Assembly (NCBI RefSeq): GCF_900107265.1
Contig: NZ_FNPJ01000001.1
Coordinates: 1-64,000 of the forward strand
Length of the DNA: 64,000 nt
Direction of reading: 5' to 3'
Origin: Nitrosomonas sp. Nm33
Lineage (GTDB): Bacteria > Pseudomonadota > Gammaproteobacteria > Burkholderiales > Nitrosomonadaceae
Position 1 is the stretch's first letter. Each line of letters starts with the position of its first letter. Both the position numbers and the translations under genes were made by a program. This document shows positions 17,058 to 27,034 of the stretch, piece after piece. The notes beneath the pieces are model-generated. The model made no database searches. It was not told where the DNA came from and was given only the letters and a program-made list of their open reading frames with translations.

Positions 17058-17914
17058 TGGTTCGTTCTCATTCAAATGAGTGGGTCTCAGGTTTTCTGCA
17101 AACTTCACCTATGTTCGAGCCGCTGCGTGAAGCGGGGAAATTATTGGAGAAACTTGATCATTGGCCTGAGATTGAAAGCCTGAATCAATTGAATACAGAT
17201 CAACTCAGTGTAATTGCGACAAAATCTGGCAAACGGATACGCTTTGTTCCCCAAGCTAAAGCTAAGTGCGAATTCGTGCAACAATATGAGCCTAGGATCT
17301 ATCTAACAGGAGAAATACATACCCGCGCACATAGTTGGCATGATCTATTCAATGCGCTGGTTTGGCTAACTTACCCCCGTGCTAAAGCAGCATTAAATCA
17401 GTTGCATTACCACGCTTTGTTAGAGGAAAGGGAGCATAATCAGGAAGTGCGTAGTCCATTGCGTGATGCTGCCACACTCATTGATGAATCTGGGGTAATC
17501 GTCGTCAGTAGTAACGACTATTTGATTGAACTATTGAAAAATTTTGCATGGAAAACTTTGTTCTGGCAGCAACGTACTGCTGTGTTGGTGCAAATGAAAT
17601 TTTTTCTGTTTGGTCATGGGTTGTATGAAAAAGCACTGCATCCTTATCTCGGTATGACAGGAAAAGGTATCCTCTTTCATGTGAGTGAAGCTTTCTTTAA
17701 TCAGCGTCTGATTGATCAGATTGCCATGATTGATATTTGGCTGGAAGATTATTTAGCACAGAGATACTTGACATCGGCTGATCTAGTGCCCGTACCTGTG
17801 TTGGGGTACCCAGGCTGGTCACCAGATAATACCGATTCATCTTACTATGATAACCAGAGTTATTTTCGTCAGCGAAAGATGAAAAAAGCATTAAGATCAA
17901 GCGGTTTTTCTTGA
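17054..17914 (+). CDS. DUF3025 family protein
   Basis: A 286-residue cytoplasmic protein of the DUF3025 family, common in Beta- and Gammaproteobacteria and without a known function. The characteristic block RIYLTGEIHTRAHSWHDLFN followed by ALVWLTYPRAK (about 83-120) is present, as is LYEKALHPYLGMTGKG (about 197-212). Its start overlaps the end of the MFS gene (ATGATG/TGA). Confidence 0.85.
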   Translation: MMVRSHSNEWVSGFLQTSPMFEPLREAGKLLEKLDHWPEIESLNQLNTDQLSVIATKSGKRIRFVPQAKAKCEFVQQYEPRIYLTGEIHTRAHSWHDLFNALVWLTYPRAKAALNQLHYHALLEEREHNQEVRSPLRDAATLIDESGVIVVSSNDYLIELLKNFAWKTLFWQQRTAVLVQMKFFLFGHGLYEKALHPYLGMTGKGILFHVSEAFFNQRLIDQIAMIDIWLEDYLAQRYLTSADLVPVPVLGYPGWSPDNTDSSYYDNQSYFRQRKMKKALRSSGFS

Positions 17915-17961
17915 ATATGCCTTGTAATGATTCTTCTTGAGAACTTATAAAGGAGGTTGAA

Positions 17962-19011
17962 ATGACAGATATTGCCGGATTATTAGGAGATGAAGCAGAT
18001 AAACTTCTCAATTATGTATGTCAGGGTATTCCTAAGGCAGGATTACATGTTCCTGGACCTGATTTTGTCGATCGAATAGTGGCAGGTAGTGATCGCAAAC
18101 CTGGTGTGTTACGGAATCTTCAGGCTTTATTCAATCATGGCTGCTTGGCAGGAACAGGTTATTTATCGCTTTTACCAGTCGATCAGGGTGTGGAGCATTC
18201 GGGAGGCGCTTCCTTTGCGCCCAATCCTATATTCTTCGATCCGGAAAATATCGTCAGGCTGGCGATTGAAGGTGGCTGTAATGGCGTTGCTTCCACGCTG
18301 GGTGTATTGGGAATGGTGGCACGTCGTTATGCGCATAAAATTCCGTTCATTCTTAAAATCAATCACAACGAATTACTGACTTACCCTAATAAGTACGATC
18401 AAACTTTGTTTGCCAGTGTAGATCAGGCATTTGACATGGGGGCATGTGCAGTTGGGGCGACAGTATTCTTTGGTTCCGAGGAATCGCGTCGACAGATACA
18501 GGAAATTTCCGAGGCATTCGCTCATGCGCATGATCTTGGGATGATAACGATCCTCTGGGCTTATACGCGCAATGCTGCTTTCAAGACTGCAGAAAAGGAT
18601 TATCACGTTAGTGCTGATCTGACAGGTCAAGCTAATCATCTTGCCGTTACGATCGAAGCAGATATTGTTAAGCAGAAAATGGCAGAAAATAATGGTGGCT
18701 TCACAGCGCTTAAGTTCGGTAAAACGAATGCCAAAGTGTACAGTGAACTCACCAGCGATCATCCCATCGATCTGGTGCGTTATCAAGTAGCAAACTGCTA
18801 TATGGGACGTGTCGGGATGATTAATTCAGGTGGAGAATCTGGCAGGGATGATTTGCATCAGGCAGTGCGTACCGCGGTAATAAATAAACGAGCGGGCGGA
18901 ATGGGGCTTATTTCTGGGCGCAAGGCTTTCCAGAAGCCTTTTGATGAAGGTGTCAAATTATTGAATGCCATCCAGGATGTGTATCTTTCCAAAGAAGTGA
19001 CTATTGCCTAA
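17962..19011 (+). CDS. fbaB: Class I fructose-bisphosphate aldolase (FbaB/DhnA type)
   Basis: A 349-residue TIM-barrel aldolase that cleaves or forms fructose 1,6-bisphosphate by a Schiff-base mechanism. [16 protein letters not shown] (about 66-81), [12 protein letters not shown] (about 128-139) and TALKFGKTN (about 250-258) are FbaB landmarks; the Lys in the last is a candidate Schiff-base residue. A strong AAAGGAGGTTG ribosome site precedes the ATG. In an autotroph this would serve both the Calvin cycle and gluconeogenesis. The ADP-ribosylglycohydrolase-like gene follows after 20 bases. Confidence 0.92.
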   Translation: MTDIAGLLGDEADKLLNYVCQGIPKAGLHVPGPDFVDRIVAGSDRKPGVLRNLQALFNHGCLAGTGYLSLLPVDQGVEHSGGASFAPNPIFFDPENIVRLAIEGGCNGVASTLGVLGMVARRYAHKIPFILKINHNELLTYPNKYDQTLFASVDQAFDMGACAVGATVFFGSEESRRQIQEISEAFAHAHDLGMITILWAYTRNAAFKTAEKDYHVSADLTGQANHLAVTIEADIVKQKMAENNGGFTALKFGKTNAKVYSELTSDHPIDLVRYQVANCYMGRVGMINSGGESGRDDLHQAVRTAVINKRAGGMGLISGRKAFQKPFDEGVKLLNAIQDVYLSKEVTIA

Positions 19012-19031
19012 GAGGTTTTAAGGGATAAGAC

Positions 19032-20114
19032 ATGCCTACTAACAATATTCAGGATCGTGCCATGGGGGCCATCATGGGTGCATTCATTGGTGATGCGCTA
19101 GGTCTGGGTCCCCATTGGTACTACGATCTCAACGAACTTCGTCGCGATTATGGTGACTGGATTGACGGCTATACTGACCCCAAACCTGATCGTTATCATG
19201 CTGTATGCAAAGCTGGTCAGTTATCCCAAGCGGGATTCATTCTGGCGCTTACTCTTCGTTCGCTCGTTGAGTGTGGTGGATATAATGAAGACGACTTCTG
19301 CCGGCGGATGGATGAAGAACTTTTTCCGCTGCTCGATGGCACACCCGTGAGCGGACCTGGGGGCTACACCAGTCAATCGATTCGTGAAGCATGGAGACGT
19401 CGCGTGCAGCAGAAACTACCGTGGGGACAAACCGGTAGTCATGCAGATACTACCGAGGCGATTGAGCGCACACTGGTGATAGCAGTTCGTTACGCGTTCC
19501 AGCCAGATCAGCTTGCTGCAGCCATCACCAATAATACCATGCTGACCCAGAGTGACCATACTGTTGTTTCAATGACGGTGGCCTATGGTGCAGTGTTGGC
19601 TCTTTTAGTTCAAGGACATACTCTTGACGCCGGGTTGTCAGGGAAGCTCATGGAATTGGTAAAAGATGGCAAATTACCTTTTCATGCGGTAACACGCGGT
19701 GATTTGCGGCCCCCACGCCTTGGTGACCCCGATCCCTCGCGTGCCGGTCGCTTTGCTTCCCCAGATGCATTGCTTACACCTTCTTATATGGCGGCAGCTG
19801 TAACAGATTCAGAAATTCAGATAGAGCCGGCATGGAAAGTATCCATTGTCTATGGTATGCCGTGCGCTATCTATCATCAGTTACCGGCTGCTTACTACTT
19901 GGCAGCCCGGTTTCACAATGATTTTGAATCAGCCGTGCTCCATGCGATTAATGGTGGAGGACAAAATCAAGCGCGCGCGATTCTCACTGGCGCACTCGCC
20001 GGTGCACAAACCGGTTTATCCGGAATTCCCCAGCGCTTTTTTGATGGACTTGAAGGGGGCGTTAGTCTTATAAAGTTGGCTGAAGAGCTGGCTTCAAAAG
20101 TAGGTGATCTCTGA
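19032..20114 (+). CDS. ADP-ribosylglycohydrolase (DraG/ARH)-like protein lacking canonical metal ligands
   Basis: A 360-residue all-helical protein of the ADP-ribosyl-GH fold. AFIGDALGLGPHWYYD (17-32) is the recognisable N-terminal motif. Where active ARH enzymes have a T/S-D-D-T metal motif, this protein reads AGQLSQAG (61-68). Where they have GGDxD, it reads GGGQNQA, with QNQ at 311-313. It keeps GALAGAQTGLSGIP afterwards. The binuclear Mg site is therefore probably absent, so classical ADP-ribosyl-arginine hydrolysis is doubtful. It follows fbaB closely and is likely in the same transcript. Confidence 0.8.
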   Translation: MPTNNIQDRAMGAIMGAFIGDALGLGPHWYYDLNELRRDYGDWIDGYTDPKPDRYHAVCKAGQLSQAGFILALTLRSLVECGGYNEDDFCRRMDEELFPLLDGTPVSGPGGYTSQSIREAWRRRVQQKLPWGQTGSHADTTEAIERTLVIAVRYAFQPDQLAAAITNNTMLTQSDHTVVSMTVAYGAVLALLVQGHTLDAGLSGKLMELVKDGKLPFHAVTRGDLRPPRLGDPDPSRAGRFASPDALLTPSYMAAAVTDSEIQIEPAWKVSIVYGMPCAIYHQLPAAYYLAARFHNDFESAVLHAINGGGQNQARAILTGALAGAQTGLSGIPQRFFDGLEGGVSLIKLAEELASKVGDL

Positions 20115-20190
20115 AAATAGGTGACGATGATTACTGCTTGGCCATTTAGTACAGAAACATAAGTCGGCCAATCAATTATTGCAGTTATGA

Positions 20191-21714
<1,524 letters not shown>

Positions 21715-21728
21715 AAGCAGATCTCTTT

Positions 21729-23288
21729 ATGCACCAGAAAATTCTTATTCTGGATTTTGGCTCCCAATATACTCAGTTAATTGCTCGTCGTATTCGAGAA
21801 ACTAATGTTTATTGTGAGCTACATCCCTATGATGTCACACCTCAGTTTATTAAAGATTTTTCTCCCATAGGCATTATTCTGTCAGGTGGACCTGCTTCTG
21901 CCTTTATTGAAGACACGCCGCGTGCGCCACAAATCGTTTTCGAGCTGGGCGTTCCGGTGTTGGGTATCTGTTATGGAATGCAGGTAATGGCTGCCCAGTT
22001 GGGCGGAAATGTAGAAAGCGCTAAGAAGCGTGAATTTGGTTATGCCGAATTATATCTGCAGAGTTGTAAACTCTTTGATGAAATTCATGATCGTACAAGT
22101 CCAGAAGGGCAAGCGGTTCTCGATGTATGGATGAGTCATGGCGATAACGTGGTTGGATTGCCTCCCGGCTTTAGCATCATTGCGAGTAATGCTGCAACAC
22201 CAATCGCAGCGATGGCCGATGAGGTGCGGCAATTTTACGGCCTACAATTTCATCCGGAAGTAACGCATACCTTGCAAGGTAAAGTTATTATTGAGCAATT
22301 CGTTCATAACATTTGCGCAGCTGACTATGATTGGAATATGCCAGATTATGTCGAAGAATCGATTAGCAGAATTCAAGCTAAGGTTGGCAAAGACAAAGTA
22401 ATCCTGGGTTTGTCGGGCGGTGTGGATTCTTCTGTTGCGGCTGTACTTATCCATCGGGCAATTGGTGATCAACTTACCTGTGTATTTGTGGATAACGGTT
22501 TATTACGTCAGCATGAAGCTGAGCAGGTTATGGAAATATTCACTAAGAATCTCAATGTGAAGGTAATTCACATTGATGCAAGCGGGCAATTCTTGGAGCA
22601 ATTACAGGGTGTTACTGATCCTGAGCAAAAGCGCCGTATTATAGGCCGGGAATTTGTCGAGGTATTCCAGCGTGAATCAGAAAAAATTACCAATGCCAAA
22701 TGGTTAGCGCAAGGCACTATTTATCCGGATGTGATTGAATCTGCAGGCAGCCAAACCAAGAAAGCCCATACGATCAAATCTCATCATAATGTAGGCGGTC
22801 TCCCTGACACGCTGCACCTTAAATTACTCGAGCCCCTGCGTGAACTATTTAAGGATGAAGTTCGTGAACTAGGTTTGGTCTTGGGTCTACCTCATGATAT
22901 GGTCTTTCGTCACCCTTTTCCTGGACCTGGATTGGGAGTCAGAATTTTAGGTGAAGTAAAACATGAATATGCCGATCTTTTACGCCAGGCAGATGCAATT
23001 TTTATAGAGGAACTCAAAGCTTCCGGCTGGTATGAACGAACCTCTCAGGCCTTTGCTGTATTTTTACCGATAAAATCAGTAGGAGTAATGGGCGATGGTC
23101 GGAGCTATGAGTATGTAATCGCATTGCGTGCCATCCAAACCCAGGATTTCATGACTGCTCACTGGGCAGAATTGCCTTATACATTGCTAGGCAAGGTTTC
23201 TAACCGAATTATTAATGAAGTGCGTGGTATCAACCGGGTTGTATACGATATTTCTGGCAAACCACCCGCGACGATTGAGTGGGAATGA
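21729..23288 (+). CDS. guaA: GMP synthase (glutamine-hydrolysing)
   Basis: A 519-residue enzyme that aminates XMP to GMP. A class I glutamine amidotransferase domain (about 1-200, nucleophile in GICYGMQ, His-Glu in FHPEV) is followed by an ATP pyrophosphatase domain (P-loop [11 protein letters not shown]) and the C-terminal dimerisation domain ending in PPATIEWE. The last 13 bases before the stop region form the left attachment repeat of the downstream island, so the stop codon TGA is supplied by the island. The coding sequence itself is intact. Confidence 0.97.
   Translation: MHQKILILDFGSQYTQLIARRIRETNVYCELHPYDVTPQFIKDFSPIGIILSGGPASAFIEDTPRAPQIVFELGVPVLGICYGMQVMAAQLGGNVESAKKREFGYAELYLQSCKLFDEIHDRTSPEGQAVLDVWMSHGDNVVGLPPGFSIIASNAATPIAAMADEVRQFYGLQFHPEVTHTLQGKVIIEQFVHNICAADYDWNMPDYVEESISRIQAKVGKDKVILGLSGGVDSSVAAVLIHRAIGDQLTCVFVDNGLLRQHEAEQVMEIFTKNLNVKVIHIDASGQFLEQLQGVTDPEQKRRIIGREFVEVFQRESEKITNAKWLAQGTIYPDVIESAGSQTKKAHTIKSHHNVGGLPDTLHLKLLEPLRELFKDEVRELGLVLGLPHDMVFRHPFPGPGLGVRILGEVKHEYADLLRQADAIFIEELKASGWYERTSQAFAVFLPIKSVGVMGDGRSYEYVIALRAIQTQDFMTAHWAELPYTLLGKVSNRIINEVRGINRVVYDISGKPPATIEWE
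23274..23286 (+). repeat. Left attachment repeat (attL-like) within guaA
   Basis: ATTGAGTGGGAAT, encoding the conserved C-terminal I-E-W-E of GMP synthase. It is identical to 26551-26563. Confidence 0.8.
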
Positions 23289-23596
23289 TCCCGTGTCCGG
23301 CATTGACCGGCACCAAGGAGCATTAAATCACCTCTAAGCCCGCGTAAATGCGGGCTTTTTTCATTTTTGGCTTGGCACCGTCTGGCAAATTTTCGCATCG
23401 CTAAGCACTCCGTTTTTATGGCATGGTAGATGGTACGATCTGAACCTGATGCCATGTTCGGCACTCGATACCATGCAGCCCATAACCGGTTTTTCATGGT
23501 ATTGAATCATAGCAACTAATTGATTTATAGGGGGTTTATAGGGGGAATGCGGAGCATTTTGAGCATGGTATTTTTAAGTGGAGACCCAACCCGATC
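23289..23596. other. Island left-end non-coding region
   Basis: Apart from the terminator there is no gene. The motif CATGGTA or its complement TACCATG recurs around 23422, 23474, 23495 and 23565, and similar GGTATTTTTCATGG occurs near the right end at about 26476. Such scattered short repeats are what integrase arm-type sites look like, but this is only suggestive. Confidence 0.4.
23336..23361 (+). terminator. Rho-independent terminator after guaA
   Basis: An 8-bp perfect stem AAGCCCGC/GCGGGCTT (23336-23343 and 23350-23357) with a 6-base loop is followed by a T run. It lies inside the island, separating guaBA from the cargo. Confidence 0.85.
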
Positions 23597-23845
23597 ATGC
23601 TGACTGATACCAAGCTGCGCAACCTCAAGCCAAAGGACAAGCTCTACAAGGTGAATGACCGTGACGGCCTCTACGTGGCCGTCACGCCTGCTGAGATTAT
23701 GGCGGAGAAGTTTAGCGCTGACCCAACATATGTTTCTGAGCTTTTTGTTGAAATTCTGCGTGATGGTGATCAAGGAGAAATTGAAATTCTATTTCGCCAA
23801 ATTGCAATGAGTCTGGAAAAGAATAAACTACCAAAAGATAACTAA
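23597..23845 (+). pseudogene. Integrase N-terminal remnant fused in frame to an unrelated short segment
   Basis: The first about 32 residues (LTDTKLRNLKPKDKLYKV, then DRDGLYVAVTPA) are the start of the DUF4102 arm-binding domain of P4-type tyrosine integrases. Instead of continuing, the frame passes into about 50 residues starting EIMAEKFSADPTYVSELF that do not belong to an integrase. The second half has a helical look and vaguely resembles the front half of HTH addiction-module antidotes. The catalytic core is absent, so it cannot recombine DNA. Whether the 82-residue hybrid is expressed is unknown. Confidence 0.7.
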
Positions 23846-23877
23846 TGGACTTGTCTTAAAGGATATAAGGGGGGGAA

Positions 23878-25224
23878 ATGCCAATTTCTGCTAATCATAG
23901 GTTCCGCAACACATACCACTTTACGTCTTTAGAGAACCTTGAATCAATAATCGATAACGGAATTTTTTCAACTAATCAGAAACTCGCTCGCGGAATTACG
24001 CACGTAAACGTTGCTGAGCAGGGGATACAAGGGCGCAGGGCGCTGATGCAAGTGCCTGGCACAAATGGTCGTTGTGTGCATGATTATGTACCATTCTACT
24101 TTGCTAAGAAGACGCCTATGCAACTGGCTGTTCTTCACAAGAAGAATGTTGATCAGCAGTTTATCATCTATTTATCAGTGCCAATATTATTGCTGGAGTC
24201 TAGGCCTGGAGCGTATTTTACGAATGCTTCGGCGAATACCGAAGTTCCGCCGAATTTCTTTTCCGGAAACCAATCGCACCAGCTTGATCAGCTAGATTGG
24301 CGAACGATTGATAGTGATCGTTGGAGATATGACAACGATGATGAGAGGCATCGAAAGATGGTAGAGCTATTGCTGCCTGATCATGTCCCCTTAGGTGAGA
24401 TTAATCAGATAATTACTTGGAATAGATCTATATCGGATATTGTGAGGCAGATTTTTCAGAATAAAGGAGTTGCCGCACCTGCTGTGGTTGAGGGGAATTT
24501 TCAGCACTACTACGGCGAGCCTGGGAACTGGGGGACCTCTTTGGTGACGGGACCCTTCTTTTTAAAGTACTCTTTTGATGAAGTGGTTTCTGGTGTGGTG
24601 TCCTTTCAAAGGCAAGTGAGGCCTAAATTTCAGAGTTTGGGTGAGGCTTTGCAAGCTGTCCGGGCGAGTTTCACTGCTATTAAAGAACTTGAAGATATTG
24701 ATGGATTAGGTGCAAATTACGGTCCGCATAATGAAGATGTTGGCGCGCATAGTCGACGTGTTGCTGGTCTTGTGATGAATTCACCTGAATATAATCAGCT
24801 AGATCCTGTTCATCGTGAAGTATTGGAGATGGCGGCATACCTTCACGATATAGGTAAAGGGCCGAAAACTCGCTGGGCTAACAATTTTATGGATAAGGCT
24901 GATGGCGAGCATCCAAAAAAATCCCTGCCTATGTTGAAGCGAATTTTGACAGAGGATTTGCCCGTCCTCCCGCCTGATCTAGTGCGAAAGATTGTGATGC
25001 TGGTGACGTATGATGATTTGCTTGGTGAAATCGTAGCCAAGGGAAGGAACAAGAGTCAGTTGTTTGATATAGTTACCTCTCCTGAGGATATCAATATGTT
25101 GGTGGCCTTAAGTAAGGCTGATATTGGTTCTTTAAATCAAATTTGGTTGGCGCAGGTTTCAGGTGGAATAGATGTTCTCAGGAATGAGGTGCTCCAAAGG
25201 TTACAAGGTAACGTACTATGGTAG
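23878..25224 (+). CDS. DarT-like DNA ADP-ribosyltransferase fused to an HD-domain
   Basis: A 448-residue two-domain protein. The N-terminal part (about 8-240) matches DarT (DUF4433), which uses NAD+ to ADP-ribosylate thymidine in single-stranded DNA: YHFTSLENL (13-21), the QGRRA block (51-55), DYVPFYFAKKTPM (69-81) and a candidate catalytic Glu at 163 (RKMVELLLPDHVP). The C-terminal part (about 265-440) is an HD phosphohydrolase-like domain with H291, H323-D324 (YLHDIGKG), H345 and D415 as likely metal ligands. Standard DarT is about 210 residues and has no HD domain. A GGGGGGG ribosome site precedes the ATG. The stop overlaps the next gene's start by 7 bases, giving tight coupling to its presumed antitoxin. 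Confidence 0.85.
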   Translation: MPISANHRFRNTYHFTSLENLESIIDNGIFSTNQKLARGITHVNVAEQGIQGRRALMQVPGTNGRCVHDYVPFYFAKKTPMQLAVLHKKNVDQQFIIYLSVPILLLESRPGAYFTNASANTEVPPNFFSGNQSHQLDQLDWRTIDSDRWRYDNDDERHRKMVELLLPDHVPLGEINQIITWNRSISDIVRQIFQNKGVAAPAVVEGNFQHYYGEPGNWGTSLVTGPFFLKYSFDEVVSGVVSFQRQVRPKFQSLGEALQAVRASFTAIKELEDIDGLGANYGPHNEDVGAHSRRVAGLVMNSPEYNQLDPVHREVLEMAAYLHDIGKGPKTRWANNFMDKADGEHPKKSLPMLKRILTEDLPVLPPDLVRKIVMLVTYDDLLGEIVAKGRNKSQLFDIVTSPEDINMLVALSKADIGSLNQIWLAQVSGGIDVLRNEVLQRLQGNVLW

Positions 25225-26366
25225 AGTTTGTTTCGGGAGATTTTTTCGAATTTGATGCAGACATCATGATTAACACGGTTAACTGTGTTGGTGTGATGGG
25301 GGCTGGTGTTGCGCTCGCGTTCAAGAAACGATTTCCTGAAATGTTCGATGATTATGTGGAGAAATGCCGTTCGGGAGTTGTTCGACCTGGAGCTCCTTCT
25401 GTCTGGATTCAAAAAGATATAATTTCTAAAGAAATTGAGATAGTAAATTTCCCCACTAAAGATCACTGGAAGAACCCATCTGAGTATTATTACATTGATG
25501 ATGGGTTGAAATGGCTTTCTACTTACCTTGATGATAAAGATGGGAAGGTTGTGACACTTCCTGCGTTAGGCTGCGGTCATGGTGGGTTAGATTGGGATAG
25601 AGTGCGGACTATGATTATTAATAGGCTGCAAGATTCACCCGCACATATATATGTGTTTGAGCCTAATGACTCAGTGAAGGCCGGTCATATGAAGGCGGAA
25701 TCCGCTGATTATGAGCGGCTTCTTAGCTCGGTAGGGGCTGGGGTTGTAAAATCTATTTCTGATGAATATCCGCAAAACTTGCGTAAATATACAAAAAAAG
25801 ATTTGTATTTCTATCCAAAAGATAAAAAAAATTTCCGCTACGACTACTCATTAATTTGCAGTAGTAAACCCACAAGGCAGGAAGTTGAGGCTGTACGGAG
25901 GTTTATTGACTTTTGTTTTCTAGAAAAGCGCAGTGTTTTGTTGGGGGGGACGGTTTTTGAGAAAAAACTTGCTTTTGAATTTTCCGCTAAAGGCCTCGTC
26001 TGCGGCTGTGTTCTACCATCTGGAATCTATGAGTCTGTAAAGAAAGTATCATTTGTCAGGCGGGAGGGAAAACCTAATTTGCTGTCAATAGGTAATCCGG
26101 TAGTTGCTTTTGATAAAAAAGAATTCATGCCTTCTGTTTTTGCGAGAATTCATCTTTCTAGGAAGGCTGTTTTTTTTGCTAGCAAGCTTGCTTGGTTGGC
26201 AAAGTTCAAGAGTCAATTTGCGCGACTATCGCTTGATGCATATTATTATGCATCACAAGATAGCTCACCTGAGGATGTTGCTGCTGTCTCAGATATCGGA
26301 GCGGAAAAATTTGATTTTGAATTTCAGCTACAAAAGCTATTCTTGGATCTTGAACACAAAGATTGA
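25218..26366 (+). CDS. DarG-like macrodomain protein with C-terminal DprA/SLOG-like domain
   Basis: A 382-residue presumed antitoxin. Residues 1-155 are a DarG-type macrodomain, which removes ADP-ribose from DNA: NTVNCVGVMGAGVALAFK (19-36), NFPTKDHW with Lys81 at the position of the DarG catalytic Lys, and ALGCGHGGLDW (116-126). The C-terminal part is unlike usual DarG. About 205-320 reads as a Rossmann unit of DprA/SLOG type: LLGGTVFEKKLAFE (241-254), CVLPSGIYE (264-272) and LLSIGNP...RIHLS, which echo the G-rich, VLxxGI and SE-P...RNR-I-GLS steps of DprA. SLOG domains bind nucleotides or nucleic acid. The SLOG call is inference from motif order. Confidence 0.8.
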   Translation: MVEFVSGDFFEFDADIMINTVNCVGVMGAGVALAFKKRFPEMFDDYVEKCRSGVVRPGAPSVWIQKDIISKEIEIVNFPTKDHWKNPSEYYYIDDGLKWLSTYLDDKDGKVVTLPALGCGHGGLDWDRVRTMIINRLQDSPAHIYVFEPNDSVKAGHMKAESADYERLLSSVGAGVVKSISDEYPQNLRKYTKKDLYFYPKDKKNFRYDYSLICSSKPTRQEVEAVRRFIDFCFLEKRSVLLGGTVFEKKLAFEFSAKGLVCGCVLPSGIYESVKKVSFVRREGKPNLLSIGNPVVAFDKKEFMPSVFARIHLSRKAVFFASKLAWLAKFKSQFARLSLDAYYYASQDSSPEDVAAVSDIGAEKFDFEFQLQKLFLDLEHKD

Positions 26367-26550
26367 GGCTAACTGAGTGTGCTTTGCTGTTTTGCAGCCT
26401 AGCTCTGTATTGAGGTAAGTTGAAATTGCTGTTGGTTCAGATGGTATGCAGATCCGGGTGCAAAATATCAGTTGTGGTATTTTTCATGGTTCTGTAAGTC
26501 GATACCTTTGTAAGAAATTGTTTTTAATGTATTTTTTGTTTTTGTTTATA

Positions 26551-26563
26551 ATTGAGTGGGAAT
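26551..26563 (+). repeat. Right attachment repeat (attR-like)
   Basis: ATTGAGTGGGAAT, identical to the guaA-terminal repeat at 23274-23286, followed by AA so that the ghost of the original stop codon TAA is preserved. Confidence 0.8.
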
Positions 26564-26564
26564 A

Positions 26565-26667
26565 ATTTTATTTCCAAATTAAATGTGACGCGCAGGTGAG
26601 CCGCAGGCAGTATGAATAATACGGCAAAGAAAAACCGACAAAGTCAGGTTTGATTTAGAAATGGAAT
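26565..26667 (-). repeat. Dispersed short repeat, copy 3 (uninterrupted)
   Basis: Read on the reverse strand it aligns along its length with 3569-3912 minus the inserted element: an ATTCCATTTCTAAA start, CCTGA-TTTGTCGG and GCCGTATTATTCATACTG centre, then a GCGGCTCACC-type right half and TTTGGAAATAAAAT end. It lies immediately beyond the right attachment repeat. Confidence 0.75.
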
Positions 26668-26725
26668 CAGAAAAAATTACAATTTTATTTTGATAACTGA
26701 TACCACTTGCCTGATTTTATTGAGA

Positions 26726-27034
26726 CTAATAATTTGATTTTTTGAGCTTCTCTTTTAAGCGCTTTCTTCTATTTTCTTTCGGATCAAGTAGAAGAGGGCG
26801 ATAGATTTCTACTCGATCGCCATTTTGTAGAATAGTCCCTGGTTGGGTGAGTTTACTGAAAATACCCATTTTTTGCTTTTCCAAATCAATTTCTGTAAAT
26901 ATCTCTCTTATTCCAGATAAGGTAATGGCCTGTTCGATCGTTGTGCCGCTGGGAACATAAAAACGTTTAAGAAACTGACATTGTGGAAGTGCATATGCCA
27001 CTTCTACCTCGATTTGTTCAGTCGCGTGATCCAT
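26726..27034 (-). CDS. ratB: RnfH/RatB family ubiquitin-like protein
   Basis: A 102-residue beta-grasp protein of the RnfH (formerly RatB) family. PSGTTIEQAITLSGI (about 28-42), LEKQKMGIFSKL and LQNGDRVEIYRPLLLDPKENRRKR are the family signatures. It overlaps the 3' end of ratA by 17 bases, the usual ratAB arrangement upstream of and divergent from smpB. Its biochemical role is unsettled; the toxin-antitoxin naming is not well supported. Confidence 0.9.
   Translation of the reverse strand: MDHATEQIEVEVAYALPQCQFLKRFYVPSGTTIEQAITLSGIREIFTEIDLEKQKMGIFSKLTQPGTILQNGDRVEIYRPLLLDPKENRRKRLKEKLKKSNY

Larger units (their letters stand above)
23274..26563. mobile_element. Small genomic island integrated at the 3' end of guaA
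   Basis: Bounded by 13-bp direct repeats ATTGAGTGGGAAT at 23274-23286 (inside guaA) and 26551-26563. The guaA 3' end is a known integration site for P4-type integrases, and an integrase N-terminal remnant lies just inside the left end, reading away from guaA. The cargo is one two-gene module (DarT-HD and macrodomain-SLOG-like). At the right repeat GGGAAT is followed by AA, so the pre-insertion guaA would have ended with TAA at about the same codon. Without a working integrase the island is probably fixed. Confidence 0.8.
26367..26725. other. Island right end and native guaA downstream region
   Basis: From 26367 to 26550 there is no gene and only AT-rich sequence, with an extended T/G tract before the right attachment repeat. 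From 26564 the old guaA downstream sequence resumes with a dispersed repeat copy (26565-26667). No promoter or terminator can be called with confidence. Confidence 0.5.

Noticed and set aside
19032-20114. The ADP-ribosylglycohydrolase-like gene as a component of the DarT/DarG system
   Set aside because: It is outside the island, separated by guaB and guaA, belongs to the fbaB transcript, and lacks catalytic motifs.
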